Shown here piece after piece: positions 24,919 to 34,479 of a stretch of 64,000 nt of DNA. The notes under the pieces are model-generated. The model searched no databases, had not been told where the DNA came from, and worked only from the letters and a program-made list of their open reading frames with translations. The stretch's first letter is position 1; every line of letters begins with the position of its first letter. The stretch is taken from contig NZ_JACJPI010000061.1 of the NCBI RefSeq assembly GCF_014695975.1, positions 62,001-126,000 on the forward strand, written 5' to 3'. Both the position numbers and the translations under genes were made by a program. The DNA is from Leptolyngbya sp. FACHB-321. Its GTDB lineage: Bacteria > Cyanobacteriota > Cyanobacteriia > Leptolyngbyales > Leptolyngbyaceae.

Positions 24919-26928
24919 ACGCCACAGCAGGTTTGCATCTGCTATATTCAGCGTAATGCTTGTTAAAGCTGAAGACAGTGGTGCACCAGCACCAGGATTA
25001 CCATTGTCAGTGATGTTAACACTCAACGTCTGGGCTGTAGTATTGTTCAGGCTTGCTCTGTAGGTGAGATTATTACCAGTAATAAAGCTGTTGATGGCTG
25101 CTAGGGTACCTGCCAGGGTAAGGTTTGTAGCTGTACCGCCAACAGTGACTCCGTTACCAGTGACAGCAGCAAGGGTTCCTGCCGCAACGCTAAAGGTGGC
25201 AGTGAGGGTGCTATCAGCAGCCCCATCATCGGCAAACGTGATACCACTAATGGCACTGGCAGTATTCTTAAGGATGGTTGCGCTAGGGGGAGCGGTAACA
25301 GTGGGTGCGTCGTTGACCGCAGCGACCGTAATCGTTTTGTTGACAGCCGTACTGATGCCATTCGCACCATCCGCTACCACAAAACTGACCGTACGATTGG
25401 TGGTTGAAGGTGCATCTGAGACATTGCTATAAGCAACCCTTTGGAGTAGTGCTTGGGCGGCAACTGGGGTGGAGGCGTTATTAAAGGTGACAACTAACGG
25501 TGTTGTACCGACACCACCAGTAAAGGTGCCAATAGTAGTACCTCCGTAGGTCACGGTGTTACCAGAAACACCAATTTGACCGGGTGCACTGCCCTGATTC
25601 AAAATGGTGAGGCGATCGTCAGCCGTTGCCGTGTTGGAGAGGTTTGCTGTCAGAGTACCTGTGTTTAGGTTGGGAGAATCATCATCCCTTACAGTAGCGG
25701 TAGGGTCAATCGGCGCCGCAGGACCGTTTTCAGTGTAGGCGAGGGGCGCACCAGGAAGGGTGACGATAGGAGGATCGCTAAAAACACCGAATTGAAGATT
25801 GAAAGCAGCATCTACATTAAGGGTTGTCAACCAAGGTGCTGTCGTGATTAATTCACCAAAACTTCTGCTGTTGCTATAAACAAGGTTTCCACCAGGGTAA
25901 GTAGTGGGTGCAACACTGCCCATGCTACCAGAATCAAAGTCAGGTGCAGCATCCAAGTATTCTGTAACACTCAAAAAAGCAACATATTGCGAATTTGCAA
26001 CGACATTAGTACCACCGGTGGTAAATTTGAACTCCTCAAAATCAGGTTGTCCTGTAGTGGCTCGCTGAGGACTCTCGTAAAGTACGGGTCCTGTTGGTCT
26101 TGCTCCTGCTCCGTCCCAAGCCATGATGTAAGCACCGAATTTGATTGGCGCTGCAGTTGTATCGTTCAAGTAAAAGGTGAAAGAGGTTACAGTTGTTTCT
26201 CCAAAGGGTACAGTGAAGACCTGCCCATAGGTGGCTGAACCATCCTCCCCGAAAGGATTGACTGAAGTACGAGGATTCCAGGCTGAAGTTGTATCAACAA
26301 TCAGGGCTAGAACGTTCTCGTAGCTTTCCAGGGCTGTATTCTGTAAGGCAAAAGAAGATTCAATTTCCCCTGTGGACACTTCCAGGTTCCAGTTACCACC
26401 TACGGCGCTACTTCCAGTCAAGTCATTCGATGCCGCAACATCTGCTCCTGTTAACTGGCTCAGAATGGAGACAAACGCCTCGCCCAGTTCGCCCTGCGCC
26501 GTATTGCAGCCATAAAGCAAAATATCGGCATCATTTGTCAGCGCCTGACTCCACGATTGAATCTGCGCCGCGTACTGAGGCAAGTCTGTCAAGTTCAGTA
26601 CGCCACTGCCAAAGTTTAGTCCACCTACTTCACCATGAGAAACAATCTGTAGGCTAGAGACGTTGCTGCGTCCCAGCAGTGTATTAGTAATTTGAGTAAC
26701 GGCATCCTGGGTAGAGTTTAATACATAGACTTCGGTGCCCGGAGATACCCCCGCTATCAACTGCTGATAGTCAGCTACCGCCCCATCAACAAACAAGAGG
26801 GATTGGCTAGATTGTCCTAACGCTGGCAATACAGTTGTCAAACTGGTTGTAGCTAACGCTGGTGCAAGATTAGCGGTAGACAGCACATCAGCAGAAGCTG
26901 TTGTCAACCGAGGAAGCTCAAAGGTCAT
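24025..26928 (-). CDS. DUF4347 surface protein with cadherin-like and FG-GAP/VCBS-type repeats
   Basis: About 967 residues. The DUF4347 domain lies at about 40-200, with SLQIVSHGEVGGLNFGSG and DILLYGCNTAQGELGEAF. A putative beta-sandwich follows (TTVTSFTFYLNDTTAAPIKF), then cadherin-like segments (AAVNDAPTVTAPP). The C-terminal 290 residues hold at least six copies of a repeat of about 48 residues (VWRNQVTGENALWQMN, STADFDRNGFADI), with Asp-rich Ca-binding loops of a beta-propeller. This is a typical large secreted or surface adhesin. I start it at 26928 (MTFELPRLTT), preceded by GGAG; the frame is open to 26994. The last 894 bases of the gene are identical to the next DUF4347 gene. Confidence 0.85.
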   Translation of the reverse strand: MTFELPRLTTASADVLSTANLAPALATTSLTTVLPALGQSSQSLLFVDGAVADYQQLIAGVSPGTEVYVLNSTQDAVTQITNTLLGRSNVSSLQIVSHGEVGGLNFGSGVLNLTDLPQYAAQIQSWSQALTNDADILLYGCNTAQGELGEAFVSILSQLTGADVAASNDLTGSSAVGGNWNLEVSTGEIESSFALQNTALESYENVLALIVDTTSAWNPRTSVNPFGEDGSATYGQVFTVPFGETTVTSFTFYLNDTTAAPIKFGAYIMAWDGAGARPTGPVLYESPQRATTGQPDFEEFKFTTGGTNVVANSQYVAFLSVTEYLDAAPDFDSGSMGSVAPTTYPGGNLVYSNSRSFGELITTAPWLTTLNVDAAFNLQFGVFSDPPIVTLPGAPLAYTENGPAAPIDPTATVRDDDSPNLNTGTLTANLSNTATADDRLTILNQGSAPGQIGVSGNTVTYGGTTIGTFTGGVGTTPLVVTFNNASTPVAAQALLQRVAYSNVSDAPSTTNRTVSFVVADGANGISTAVNKTITVAAVNDAPTVTAPPSATILKNTASAISGITFADDGAADSTLTATFSVAAGTLAAVTGNGVTVGGTATNLTLAGTLAAINSFITGNNLTYRASLNNTTAQTLSVNITDNGNPGAGAPLSSALTSITLNIADANLLWRNGTTGTAPTGTGENVVWQLKDFTLQNSYYMPTVADLNWQIISTADFDRNGFADIVWRNQVTGENALWQMNSTGYQTGYFLTAVADVNWRIMDTGDFNADGTADLVWRNQVTGQNAIWQMNGFSIQTTAFLTTVADVNWQIVSTADFDRDGATDLLWRNRATGENAIWQMNGLTTKSTFFFTRVEDTNWQVVDTADIDGDGTADIVWRNRATGQNALWQMNSTGLQSGYFVTAVPDVNWQLVGVADLGGDRTPEFLWHNAALGQTDIWQLNGFSPSYLQSYQLPSVPSEWRVRPFAVA

Positions 26929-27638
26929 CGTTTTTCGCTCCAGAGATGGAGTGCAGGACAACACCAGACTTCGATATAGGCTAGACGACAGCAAAGGAGT
27001 CGTACTTGCTTACAGAGATCATCCGGTATGTCTGCACTTTAATTTGTTCTCTAAGATTGTGCCCTACCTTGCAAGCAGAGTAATCATTGCATTTAAACCC
27101 CTCAAAATAATTTTTCACAAAAAGTTTACACTCCGTATTGGCACTTAGAGAAGTGACTGAACAATTTAAGATAAACCAATTTTTTCAGTAATGTTACAGA
27201 GCAAGTTGGACAATTAGGCTCTATGAGTCTTTAGTCTGTTCTAAAGACTTAGTGTCACATCTCGCATCTTCATGACACGATATGCTGCTAGCTCAAACTG
27301 TCCCTCAGCGCTAACTGCTATGTCACCAAGTCCTTCAGTTAAGCACAACTGTTTTAATCGCTTCTAAGATATGTCAATTCGTTAGGCAGAGTTGTCCTAC
27401 TCTGACACGGACTTTCTATTTTGCCGCTTGGTTCCTGGTCGTAACCTCTTGGCATCTGCCAGACAGGCTCTTACAGGCTCTTCTATTAACCTGGTAACCA
27501 AAGACCTTAACAGCAGATTCTGAGTAGCGTTGAAAGCCACTCAGAATCTGCACCATTACGTGTTGAACCTAGTTGAAACACGATCGCTAAACCCGTAGGA
27601 ATTAGGATCGTCGATTGAATAGAATACTGGTTAACCGA
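26929..27638. other. Intergenic region between the two DUF4347 genes
   Basis: No gene is supported in these 710 bases. The region is AT-richer than its surroundings. A perfect 11-bp stem (AGATTCTGAGT at 27515-27525 with ACTCAGAATCT at 27539-27549) lies about 110 bp downstream of the second DUF4347 gene's stop and could act as its terminator, though no T-tract follows. The promoter of the 24025-26928 gene must lie near 26930-27100. Confidence 0.5.
27515..27549. terminator. 11-bp perfect hairpin downstream of the larger DUF4347 gene
   Basis: AGATTCTGAGT pairs perfectly with ACTCAGAATCT over a 13-base loop. There is no T-tract on either side, so termination is plausible but not certain. Confidence 0.45.
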
Positions 27639-28551
27639 TTAACTGAGCAATGTTGGTTTATGCGACTGCGAACGGTCTGACGCGCCACTCACTCGGTACG
27701 CTAGGGAGCTGATACGACTGCAAATAGCTAGGGCTAAAGCCATTCAGTTGCCAGATGTCCGTTTGCCCCAGCGCTGCGTTGTGCCAGAGGAACTCCGGTG
27801 TCCGGTCACCGCCTAAATCAGCCACACCCACGAGCTGCCAATTCACATCCGGCACAGCCGTGACAAAGTAGCCACTCTGTAAACCCGTACTGTTCATCTG
27901 CCAAAGCGCATTCTGTCCCGTCGCACGGTTACGCCACACGATGTCAGCCGTGCCGTCCCCATCAATATCAGCGGTGTCAACCACTTGCCAGTTGGTATCC
28001 TCCACGCGGGTGAAGAAGAAGGTGCTCTTGGTCGTCAAGCCATTCATCTGCCAGATGGCATTCTCGCCTGTGGCTCGGTTACGCCAGAGGAGGTCAGTCG
28101 CCCCGTCACGGTCAAAGTCAGCGGTACTGACAATTTGCCAGTTCACGTCAGCTACAGTCGTGAGGAAGGCAGTCGTTTGGATACTAAAGCCATTCATCTG
28201 CCAAATAGCGTTTTGACCCGTGACCTGATTGCGCCACACGAGGTCAGCCGTGCCATCAGCATTGAAGTCGCCCGTATCCATGATGCGCCAGTTCACATCG
28301 GCAACCGCGGTGAGGAAGTAGCCCGTTTGGTAGCCAGTGCTGTTCATTTGCCACAGGGCATTCTCACCCGTCACTTGGTTGCGCCACACGATGTCGGCAA
28401 AGCCATTACGGTCAAAGTCGGCAGTACTGATAATCTGCCAGTTCAAATCAGCCACGGTGGGCATGTAGTAGCTGTTCTGGAGTGTGAAGTCTTTTAGTTG
28501 CCAGACCACGTTCTCACCCGTGCCAGTGGGAGCTGTGCCCGTGGTGCCATT
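27639..28551 (-). repeat. 913-bp direct repeat, copy 2
   Basis: Identical by eye to 24006-24918. It covers the FG-GAP domain and stop of the larger DUF4347 gene plus 19 bases downstream. The N-terminal DUF4347 domains of the two genes are similar but clearly diverged, so the identity of the 3' ends points to recent duplication or gene conversion. Confidence 0.9.
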
Positions 28552-31500
28552 GCGCCAGAGGAGTGTGGCAGCATCATCATTATTGATCGTGCCTGTGCCT
28601 GTACCTGTCGCGATCGTTCCATTGGTCAGAGCCGTGAGATTGACCAGGAAGGTTTCGTTGGCTTCAATGAGACTGTCGCCCTTGCCTAGCACAGTGATGG
28701 TTTGGCTCGTGGTACCGGGGGCAAAGGTGAGGACACCAGACGTGGCTGTATAGTCATTGTCTGCAAGTGTTGCGGTACCGTTGGCAGTCGCATAGCTGAT
28801 GGTGACCGTTTCATCGGTGGCATTAGAAAGGCTGGCAGTAAAGGCATACGGTGTAGTGCCAATGTTGCCTTCAGTTTGACTAACGCTGTTGATGCTGATC
28901 GTGGGGCGGGTATCTTCATTGACGATCGTGCCAGTGCCAATGTTATTGCCAAGGCTACCGCCATTGCTGGCAAGGGTGCCATTGCTGGCATTGCTTAATG
29001 CGACGCTAAAGGTCTGATCTGCTTCAAACTTGGTGTCACCATTGACTAGTACGGTAATGGTTTTGCTGGTTTCACCAGGGGCAAAGCTGAGGGTGCCAGT
29101 AGCAGCAACATAGTCACTGTCAGCCATTGTAGCTGTGCCATCAGCGGTAGTGTAGTTGACGGCAACGGTTTGGGTACTGGCATTAGAAAGGCTGACTGTA
29201 AAGCTATAGGCAGTCGTGCCGCTGTTGCCTTCGGTCTGGCTGACGTTGCCAATACTAATGGTCGGCTGGCTGTCATCATTGGTGATGGTGCTGCTAGCAG
29301 TGGATGTACTGCCAAGATTAACGGCACCAGAAATAGTCGCCGCGCCCGTTAGAGAGAGTTGGAAGGTTTCATCAGGCTCAAATTTAGTGTCACCCGTGGC
29401 ATTAACCGTGATGGTTTTGCTATATTCACCAGGGGCAAAGTTGACCGTGCCCGTAGCGGCGGTGTAGTCGCCATCAGCAACAGTCGCCGTGCCATCCTGA
29501 GTCGTGTAGTTGATGTTGATCGCCTCAAAACTGGAGTTCGAGAGCGTGACTGTGAACCCATAAGCGGTAGCACCGCTGTTGCCTTCAGCCTGGATGAGCG
29601 TAGGTATGATATTCGCCACAGGTATGCTGTCATCGTTAACGATCGTGCCGCTGACGCTGTTACTGCCAGCACCGATCACGCCGTTGATGGCATCTGAGAG
29701 ATTCACCAAGAAGGCTTCGGTGTTCTCATACTTGTCATCAGGGTTGACGTTGACAGTGAAGGTTTTGCTGGTTTCACCTGCGGCAAAGATGAGCGTGCCA
29801 GATGCGGCTGTATAGTCATTATCTGCAAGCGTGGCGGTGCCGTCAGCCGTGGCATAGTTCACGCGCACTTCCTGGGTGCTGGTGTCGTTCAGGCTGACGG
29901 TGAAGGTATAAGGAGGAGTGGGGCCTGGGGTGGTATCTTCGCTCTGGCTGACAGACGTGATGCTGATTATGGGCTGGGGCTTGACGGTAATTGTAAAGGT
30001 TTGCACAACGGAGGTGTCAGTACCATCGTTTGTAGTGCCACCGCTGTCACGCACACTGACGCTGATCGTCGCGGTCGTGGCAGTGGCGAGATTGGTGGCA
30101 GGTGTGTAGATGAGGTTGCCAGCGTTGTCGATCGTCGGTGGGACGGCAAAGATATCCGCGTTGTCTACGGTGACGACATACGCCTGCACGGTTTGACTCA
30201 CTTCGTCAGCAGGTCCGGGGTTGAAGCCTGTTGCCCAGTTGGAGATCGTTTGCTCCCCGGCTCCGGCTGTAATGGTCTGGTCCGAGCCTTTGGTAAATGA
30301 CGGTGCATCATTTACAGCAGTTATGTTGAGACTAATGTTTGTCGTGCCTGAAGGCAGGGAGCCACCTGTGCCTGTATTACCGTTGTCATTGATGCTGACA
30401 CTCAGCGTTTGAGTCGCTACAGAGTCGGGGACTGGAATGTAAGTGAGACTGTTAGCTGCAATGAAGCTGTTGATAGCGGTGATGGTGCCGCTGATGGTGC
30501 GGCTTGTGGCAGTGCCGCCTACAGTAACTTCACCTCCAGAAGTCGCAGCCAGAGTGCCTGCACCAACAGTGAAGGTGGCGGTGACACTGCCGCTACTTGC
30601 GTCTACATCAGCAAACGTAATACCTGCTAGTACGCTAACGCTGTCTTCAATGACAGTGATCGCCGCCGGAGCCGTAACAGTAGGTGCATCGTTTACCGCT
30701 GTTACATTCAATGCCACGTTAGTCACAGCCGAAGACAGTGCCCCACCGCCAGTACTGCTGTTGTCATTGATGCTGACACTGAGTGTTTGGGAGGCAGTAG
30801 CATTCGAGTCTGTGATGTAGGTGAGGTTGTTACCGGTAATAAAGCTGTTAATGGCTGCAAGAGTGCCGCTGAGTGTGCGATTCGTAGCTGTACCGCCGAC
30901 TGTCACGCCACCACCAGAGGTTGCTCCCAGAGTGCCAGTACCAACGGTTAAAGTCGCAGTTACGATGCCGTTGCCAGCATCTGGATCGGCGAACGAAATG
31001 CCTGAGAGAGTGGTAGTGACATCTTCAGTTACAGCGATCGCGGCAGAAGCGATGACAGTGGGTGCATCGTTTACAGCCGTAATACTGATGTTACGAGTTG
31101 TGGTACCAAAGTTGTTGTTAAAACTGCCATCATTGGCGGTAAAGGTAGCTATGCGGGTAGCTGTGCTGGGATTATCACTGTTGTTCTGGTAAGTGATGGT
31201 GCGCAAGGCAGTTTGATAGTTTGCTAGAGTGCTGTCTCCCGTCAGAGCGAGGGTACCTGTTATCGCATTAAAACTGCCTGTAATTCCCAGTTGATCAGTA
31301 AACGCCAGCAAATCTTCACCGTTAACGTAGCCGCTGGTGAGTTGAACGGTAGCTCCCACTAAGTTGTTGTTGTCTATATCGTCGAGCGTGATGGCGGGAT
31401 CAATTGCTTTCGCTACCTGGTTCTCGATGTAAGTTAATGGAGCACCACTACTAAGCGTAGGCGGAGCGTTGGAACCGACAATAATGTTATCAATAAACCA

Positions 31501-32637
31501 ACCGAGTCCTCCGGCAAAAGAACCGGCGCTAAAGCCCCAACGCAATTGGATATTCTGACCCACGGCAGCACCTGGTAGGTTAACAACAACTGTTGAAAAA
31601 GTGCTTAAAGACCCAAACCAGGCTTGCCGTATACCAAACGGACTACTTTCGGCCCCATTCAGATTTCCTACATAGCCGCCCTGCACAAAGCTGCCTCCAG
31701 CAGACAGGATGTCAGTAAAAGCGCCACCGTTAATCGAAATATCTAAAACGCCACCGTCAAAGCTACCATCCGTTCCATAACGGTGGTCAAAGGTCAACGG
31801 GGTCGTTGAAGGCAGGTTAAAGACAGGTGAAGTCAGGTAATTGGTACTGGTGGAGCCGAAATCCGTGGTAAAGGCACTATTGGGCGCTGAACTACTACTT
31901 GAGTTAACTGTTGTCCAAACTGGAACTGCACCAGTACTAGCAACTGTCCATCCAGACGGTAATGTACCAGCAGAAACAGCATCAAAATTTTGACTGAAAA
32001 AGATAGGTAATACCATTTGGTAAGACCGTATGCTATCAGCACTGAATACTAGGGCAGACTCAATACTTCCTATATGAACTTCCAGATCCCAATTGCCGCC
32101 AAGGATTACATTCCCCGTTAAACCATCTGACGCAGCAACGTCAGCTCCGGTTAACTGGCTGAGGATGCTGGTAAAGGCTTTGCCTAGTTCCCCCTGCGCC
32201 ACGTTGCAGCCATACAGCAAAATGTCGGCATCATCTGTTAGCGCCTTGCCCCAACTCTGCAACTGCGCGGCATACTCCGGCAGGTCGCTCAAGTTCAGCT
32301 TGCCAGTGCCAAAGTCCAATCCGCCTGCTTCGCCGTGGGAGACGATGTGAAGGCTAGAGATGCCGTTTCGCCCTAGAAGCGTATTCGTAATTTGGGTGAC
32401 GGCATCCTGGCTAGAGTCCAGGATATGCACTTCTGTGCCCGAAGACGCTCCTGCTACCAGGGTTTGATAATCTGCGACCCCGCCATCCACAAACAGCAGC
32501 GATCGGCTTGACTGATTCGGGCGATTCACACCTAGCGGGTCAACTAACCCACCGACCTCAGGCTGAAGCAACAAGGGTATCGAAAGAGCAGAATCAGCCG
32601 TGGAGAGAGCCGACAACGAAGTAGTTTGAGCAGGCAT
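27658..32637 (-). CDS. Giant DUF4347 surface protein with cadherin-like, Calx-beta and FG-GAP/VCBS-type repeats
   Basis: The 1,659-residue protein starts MPAQTTSLSALSTADS. DUF4347 lies at about 45-210 (SLHIVSHGEAGGLDFGTG, DILLYGCNVAQGELGKAF). A beta-sandwich (GTLPSGWTVASTGAVPVW) follows, then about four cadherin-like units marked by AVNDAPT, then about four Calx-beta units (ATADGTATLADNDYTAASGT, DDKYENTEAFLVNLS, IVNDD). It ends with the same FG-GAP repeat domain as the neighbour. Calx-beta and FG-GAP loops bind calcium. No classic signal peptide is seen, so type I secretion via the C-terminus is a possibility. It probably works in adhesion or matrix building; DUF4347's own role is unknown. 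Confidence 0.88.
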   Translation of the reverse strand: MPAQTTSLSALSTADSALSIPLLLQPEVGGLVDPLGVNRPNQSSRSLLFVDGGVADYQTLVAGASSGTEVHILDSSQDAVTQITNTLLGRNGISSLHIVSHGEAGGLDFGTGKLNLSDLPEYAAQLQSWGKALTDDADILLYGCNVAQGELGKAFTSILSQLTGADVAASDGLTGNVILGGNWDLEVHIGSIESALVFSADSIRSYQMVLPIFFSQNFDAVSAGTLPSGWTVASTGAVPVWTTVNSSSSSAPNSAFTTDFGSTSTNYLTSPVFNLPSTTPLTFDHRYGTDGSFDGGVLDISINGGAFTDILSAGGSFVQGGYVGNLNGAESSPFGIRQAWFGSLSTFSTVVVNLPGAAVGQNIQLRWGFSAGSFAGGLGWFIDNIIVGSNAPPTLSSGAPLTYIENQVAKAIDPAITLDDIDNNNLVGATVQLTSGYVNGEDLLAFTDQLGITGSFNAITGTLALTGDSTLANYQTALRTITYQNNSDNPSTATRIATFTANDGSFNNNFGTTTRNISITAVNDAPTVIASAAIAVTEDVTTTLSGISFADPDAGNGIVTATLTVGTGTLGATSGGGVTVGGTATNRTLSGTLAAINSFITGNNLTYITDSNATASQTLSVSINDNSSTGGGALSSAVTNVALNVTAVNDAPTVTAPAAITVIEDSVSVLAGITFADVDASSGSVTATFTVGAGTLAATSGGEVTVGGTATSRTISGTITAINSFIAANSLTYIPVPDSVATQTLSVSINDNGNTGTGGSLPSGTTNISLNITAVNDAPSFTKGSDQTITAGAGEQTISNWATGFNPGPADEVSQTVQAYVVTVDNADIFAVPPTIDNAGNLIYTPATNLATATTATISVSVRDSGGTTNDGTDTSVVQTFTITVKPQPIISITSVSQSEDTTPGPTPPYTFTVSLNDTSTQEVRVNYATADGTATLADNDYTAASGTLIFAAGETSKTFTVNVNPDDKYENTEAFLVNLSDAINGVIGAGSNSVSGTIVNDDSIPVANIIPTLIQAEGNSGATAYGFTVTLSNSSFEAININYTTQDGTATVADGDYTAATGTVNFAPGEYSKTITVNATGDTKFEPDETFQLSLTGAATISGAVNLGSTSTASSTITNDDSQPTISIGNVSQTEGNSGTTAYSFTVSLSNASTQTVAVNYTTADGTATMADSDYVAATGTLSFAPGETSKTITVLVNGDTKFEADQTFSVALSNASNGTLASNGGSLGNNIGTGTIVNEDTRPTISINSVSQTEGNIGTTPYAFTASLSNATDETVTISYATANGTATLADNDYTATSGVLTFAPGTTSQTITVLGKGDSLIEANETFLVNLTALTNGTIATGTGTGTINNDDAATLLWRNGTTGTAPTGTGENVVWQLKDFTLQNSYYMPTVADLNWQIISTADFDRNGFADIVWRNQVTGENALWQMNSTGYQTGYFLTAVADVNWRIMDTGDFNADGTADLVWRNQVTGQNAIWQMNGFSIQTTAFLTTVADVNWQIVSTADFDRDGATDLLWRNRATGENAIWQMNGLTTKSTFFFTRVEDTNWQVVDTADIDGDGTADIVWRNRATGQNALWQMNSTGLQSGYFVTAVPDVNWQLVGVADLGGDRTPEFLWHNAALGQTDIWQLNGFSPSYLQSYQLPSVPSEWRVRPFAVA

Positions 32638-32772
32638 GGGTAAAATCCAGGGTGACTGGTGGCGGAATTAAGTAGATCATGAGATTTTCCTCTACTTGTA
32701 GAATCCGTTTAATTACGGTCATTTGCCAAAACCGTAACGCCTTATACAGTAGTTACACTCTCGCTTTTAATA

Positions 32773-32808
32773 GATAAGGGACTCGCACAGGTTTGAGCGT
32801 CCCTTATC
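32773..32808. terminator. 10-bp stem hairpin
   Basis: GATAAGGGAC (32773-32782) pairs with GTCCCTTATC (32799-32808). It lies downstream of cysE on the minus strand and upstream of the DUF4347 gene. No T-tract. Confidence 0.45.
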
Positions 32809-32899
32809 ACTCATAACGTGGGTAAAACCACCTTTCGAAGTCCCTACCATCTAGCAGCAACGATTACGCCTTCATACCCAAAAACAAACCACAGCAATA

Positions 32900-32946
32900 C
32901 TTTCATGGTGGCTAGTTAGTTCACAACTAACTAGCCACCATGAAAG
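32900..32946. terminator. 22-bp perfect hairpin with 3-base loop after cysE
   Basis: The arm at 32900-32921 (beginning CTTTCATGGTGGCTAG) is exactly complementary to 32925-32946, leaving the loop CAC. It is 63 bases past the cysE stop. It is unusually long and perfect for a terminator and lacks a T-tract, so it may be a mobile palindrome that serves as one. Confidence 0.6.
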
Positions 32947-33008
32947 AAACCTGATCGCTTCAGCAGTAGTATTACGGGGATGGTCGGAACAACGTCGCGC
33001 TGTTCTTC

Positions 33009-33842
33009 CTAGATGCCAGCACCGTCCAAAAATTCTTCGATTACCTTGTCACGGATGCGGCAACTACGAGAAGTCTCCTCAGCAGACACCTCAGGCTGGT
33101 TAGCAACATACGAGCCGTTGCCGTTTGTACTACCATTACTGCCACCATTAGCTGTTGCAGCAACTGCCGAAACCAGCACCCGCGATTCGTTCAAAGGCTG
33201 CTTTGTGTGCAGGCGTTGAATTTGTTGTTCTAGCGATTCAATGCGATCGACTAGCGCGCGAATAACCTGTGCTTCGGAGTCCGGTAAGCGCCCATGCTCA
33301 AGTGGATCAACCCGTTCGCCCGATCGATGCACAATGCGACCCGGTACGCCAACGACTGTGCAATCTGAAGGGACTGCCCGTAGTACCACTGAGCCTGCCC
33401 CAATGCGAACGCGATCGCCAATTTGAATATTACCCAGCACTTTGGCACCCGCGCCAACCACGACATTCTCCCCTAAGGTTGGATGCCGCTTACCGCCCTC
33501 TTTCCCGGTACCACCGAGAGTCACGCCCTGGTAAATTAGCGCATAGTTACCAATAATCGCCGTTTCCCCAATCACAACACCCATGCCGTGATCAATAAAA
33601 ACGCCTCGCCCAATCTGTGCCCCAGGGTGAATTTCAATGCCTGTCAAAAACCGTGCTAGTTGAGAAAGCAAACGGGGAAAGAACGGCAAGCCCAACCGAT
33701 GCAGCCCATGCGAAAAGCGGTGAAACACTAGCGCCTGCAAGCCTGGATAGCAGAACAAAACCTCTAACCAATTGCGAGCAGCCGGGTCACGCTCAAAGAT
33801 AATGCGAAAATCGGTAAGAAGGTTAGTTAGCACGAGAGACAA
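33009..33842 (-). CDS. cysE: Serine O-acetyltransferase
   Basis: CysE makes O-acetylserine from serine and acetyl-CoA, the first step of cysteine synthesis. The 277-residue protein has the short N-terminal helical region of the EpsC type ([20 protein letters not shown]), then left-handed beta-helix hexapeptides ([40 protein letters not shown]) with the catalytic His in DHGMG. After the hexapeptides come a coiled segment ([18 protein letters not shown]) and a Gly/Asn/Ser linker. The tail ends [10 protein letters not shown], which in cysteine synthase complexes is the kind of end (terminal Ile) that enters CysK. It appears monocistronic. Confidence 0.95.
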   Translation of the reverse strand: MSLVLTNLLTDFRIIFERDPAARNWLEVLFCYPGLQALVFHRFSHGLHRLGLPFFPRLLSQLARFLTGIEIHPGAQIGRGVFIDHGMGVVIGETAIIGNYALIYQGVTLGGTGKEGGKRHPTLGENVVVGAGAKVLGNIQIGDRVRIGAGSVVLRAVPSDCTVVGVPGRIVHRSGERVDPLEHGRLPDSEAQVIRALVDRIESLEQQIQRLHTKQPLNESRVLVSAVAATANGGSNGSTNGNGSYVANQPEVSAEETSRSCRIRDKVIEEFLDGAGI

Positions 33843-33988
33843 ACCCTGCGGCAGAACAAATCACTATCTATCTTAACGTCTGAATGACTTGAATCAACGA
33901 GTGTCGTGGTAGCCAACATGGCATACTCTTTAACAGAACGTGTCTCATGCGATTCATGTCTCGTTCACCCTAACCGTCACCGTCACTG

Positions 33989-34381
33989 ATGACCGAGCAT
34001 TTAGACCCATTAAACGTTGCTTATCAAGCGTTTGGGCATTTCGAGCATGGGTTGGCAACTGGAGAGTGGCAAGGGTTTATCAATATGCTCTCCGATGATT
34101 TTACGTTCTGGTTTCCTGTCGGACCTTACCACGGGTTAAATGTGGGCAAGGAGCGGGCGATCGCCTTCCTCCAGTATGTTTCAGAGAGTTTCAGTGAGGG
34201 TCTGACGCTCACGCTTGACCGTGTTACTAGCAATGAAACAACCGTTGTGTTTGAGTTTCGGGATGAGGGCTTGTTGTTAGGGCAACCCTACAAAAACCGA
34301 GTGGCAGTCTCGTTTGACGTACGGGGCGATCGTCTTTGCGCCTACCGAGAATACTTTGGCAGCGATGGTAAATCAAACTAG
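33989..34381 (+). CDS. SnoaL-like / NTF2-fold protein
   Basis: The 130-residue protein shows the NTF2-like cone pattern: an N-terminal helix (VAYQAFGHFEHGLATGEWQG), FINMLSDDFTFWFPVGPYHG, GKERAIAFLQYVSE, then strands ending RLCAYREYFGS. Such folds act as small isomerases or hydrolases, or as sensing and binding modules, and the sequence does not say which. The start ATG at 33989 gives MTEHLDPLNVAY. It diverges from cysE and lies 98 bp before carB on the same strand, but nothing ties it to that pathway. Confidence 0.75.
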   Translation: MTEHLDPLNVAYQAFGHFEHGLATGEWQGFINMLSDDFTFWFPVGPYHGLNVGKERAIAFLQYVSESFSEGLTLTLDRVTSNETTVVFEFRDEGLLLGQPYKNRVAVSFDVRGDRLCAYREYFGSDGKSN

Positions 34382-34479
34382 TGCAGATCACAAACTCTAG
34401 GATTAGAAAAAAGGCTACCGTCTAGATTGAAGAAAGCCTTTACAATAAGTGGGATTTTAGCCCTAGACTCAACAACGCC

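Larger units (their letters stand above)
32638..33008. other. Intergenic region between cysE and the larger DUF4347 gene
   Basis: No gene supported. It holds two strong hairpins (32773-32808 and 32900-32946) that separate the transcripts, and must contain the promoter of the DUF4347 gene near 32640-32760. Confidence 0.55.

Noticed and set aside
24006-28551. Composite transposon or insertion sequence flanked by the 913-bp repeats
   Set aside because: The repeats are coding 3' ends of two homologous genes; there is no transposase, terminal inverted repeat or target duplication.
28700-31400. CRISPR-like periodic repeats
   Set aside because: The periodicity is from Calx-beta and cadherin-like protein repeats in a single reading frame; units are diverged and have no constant repeat with unique spacers.
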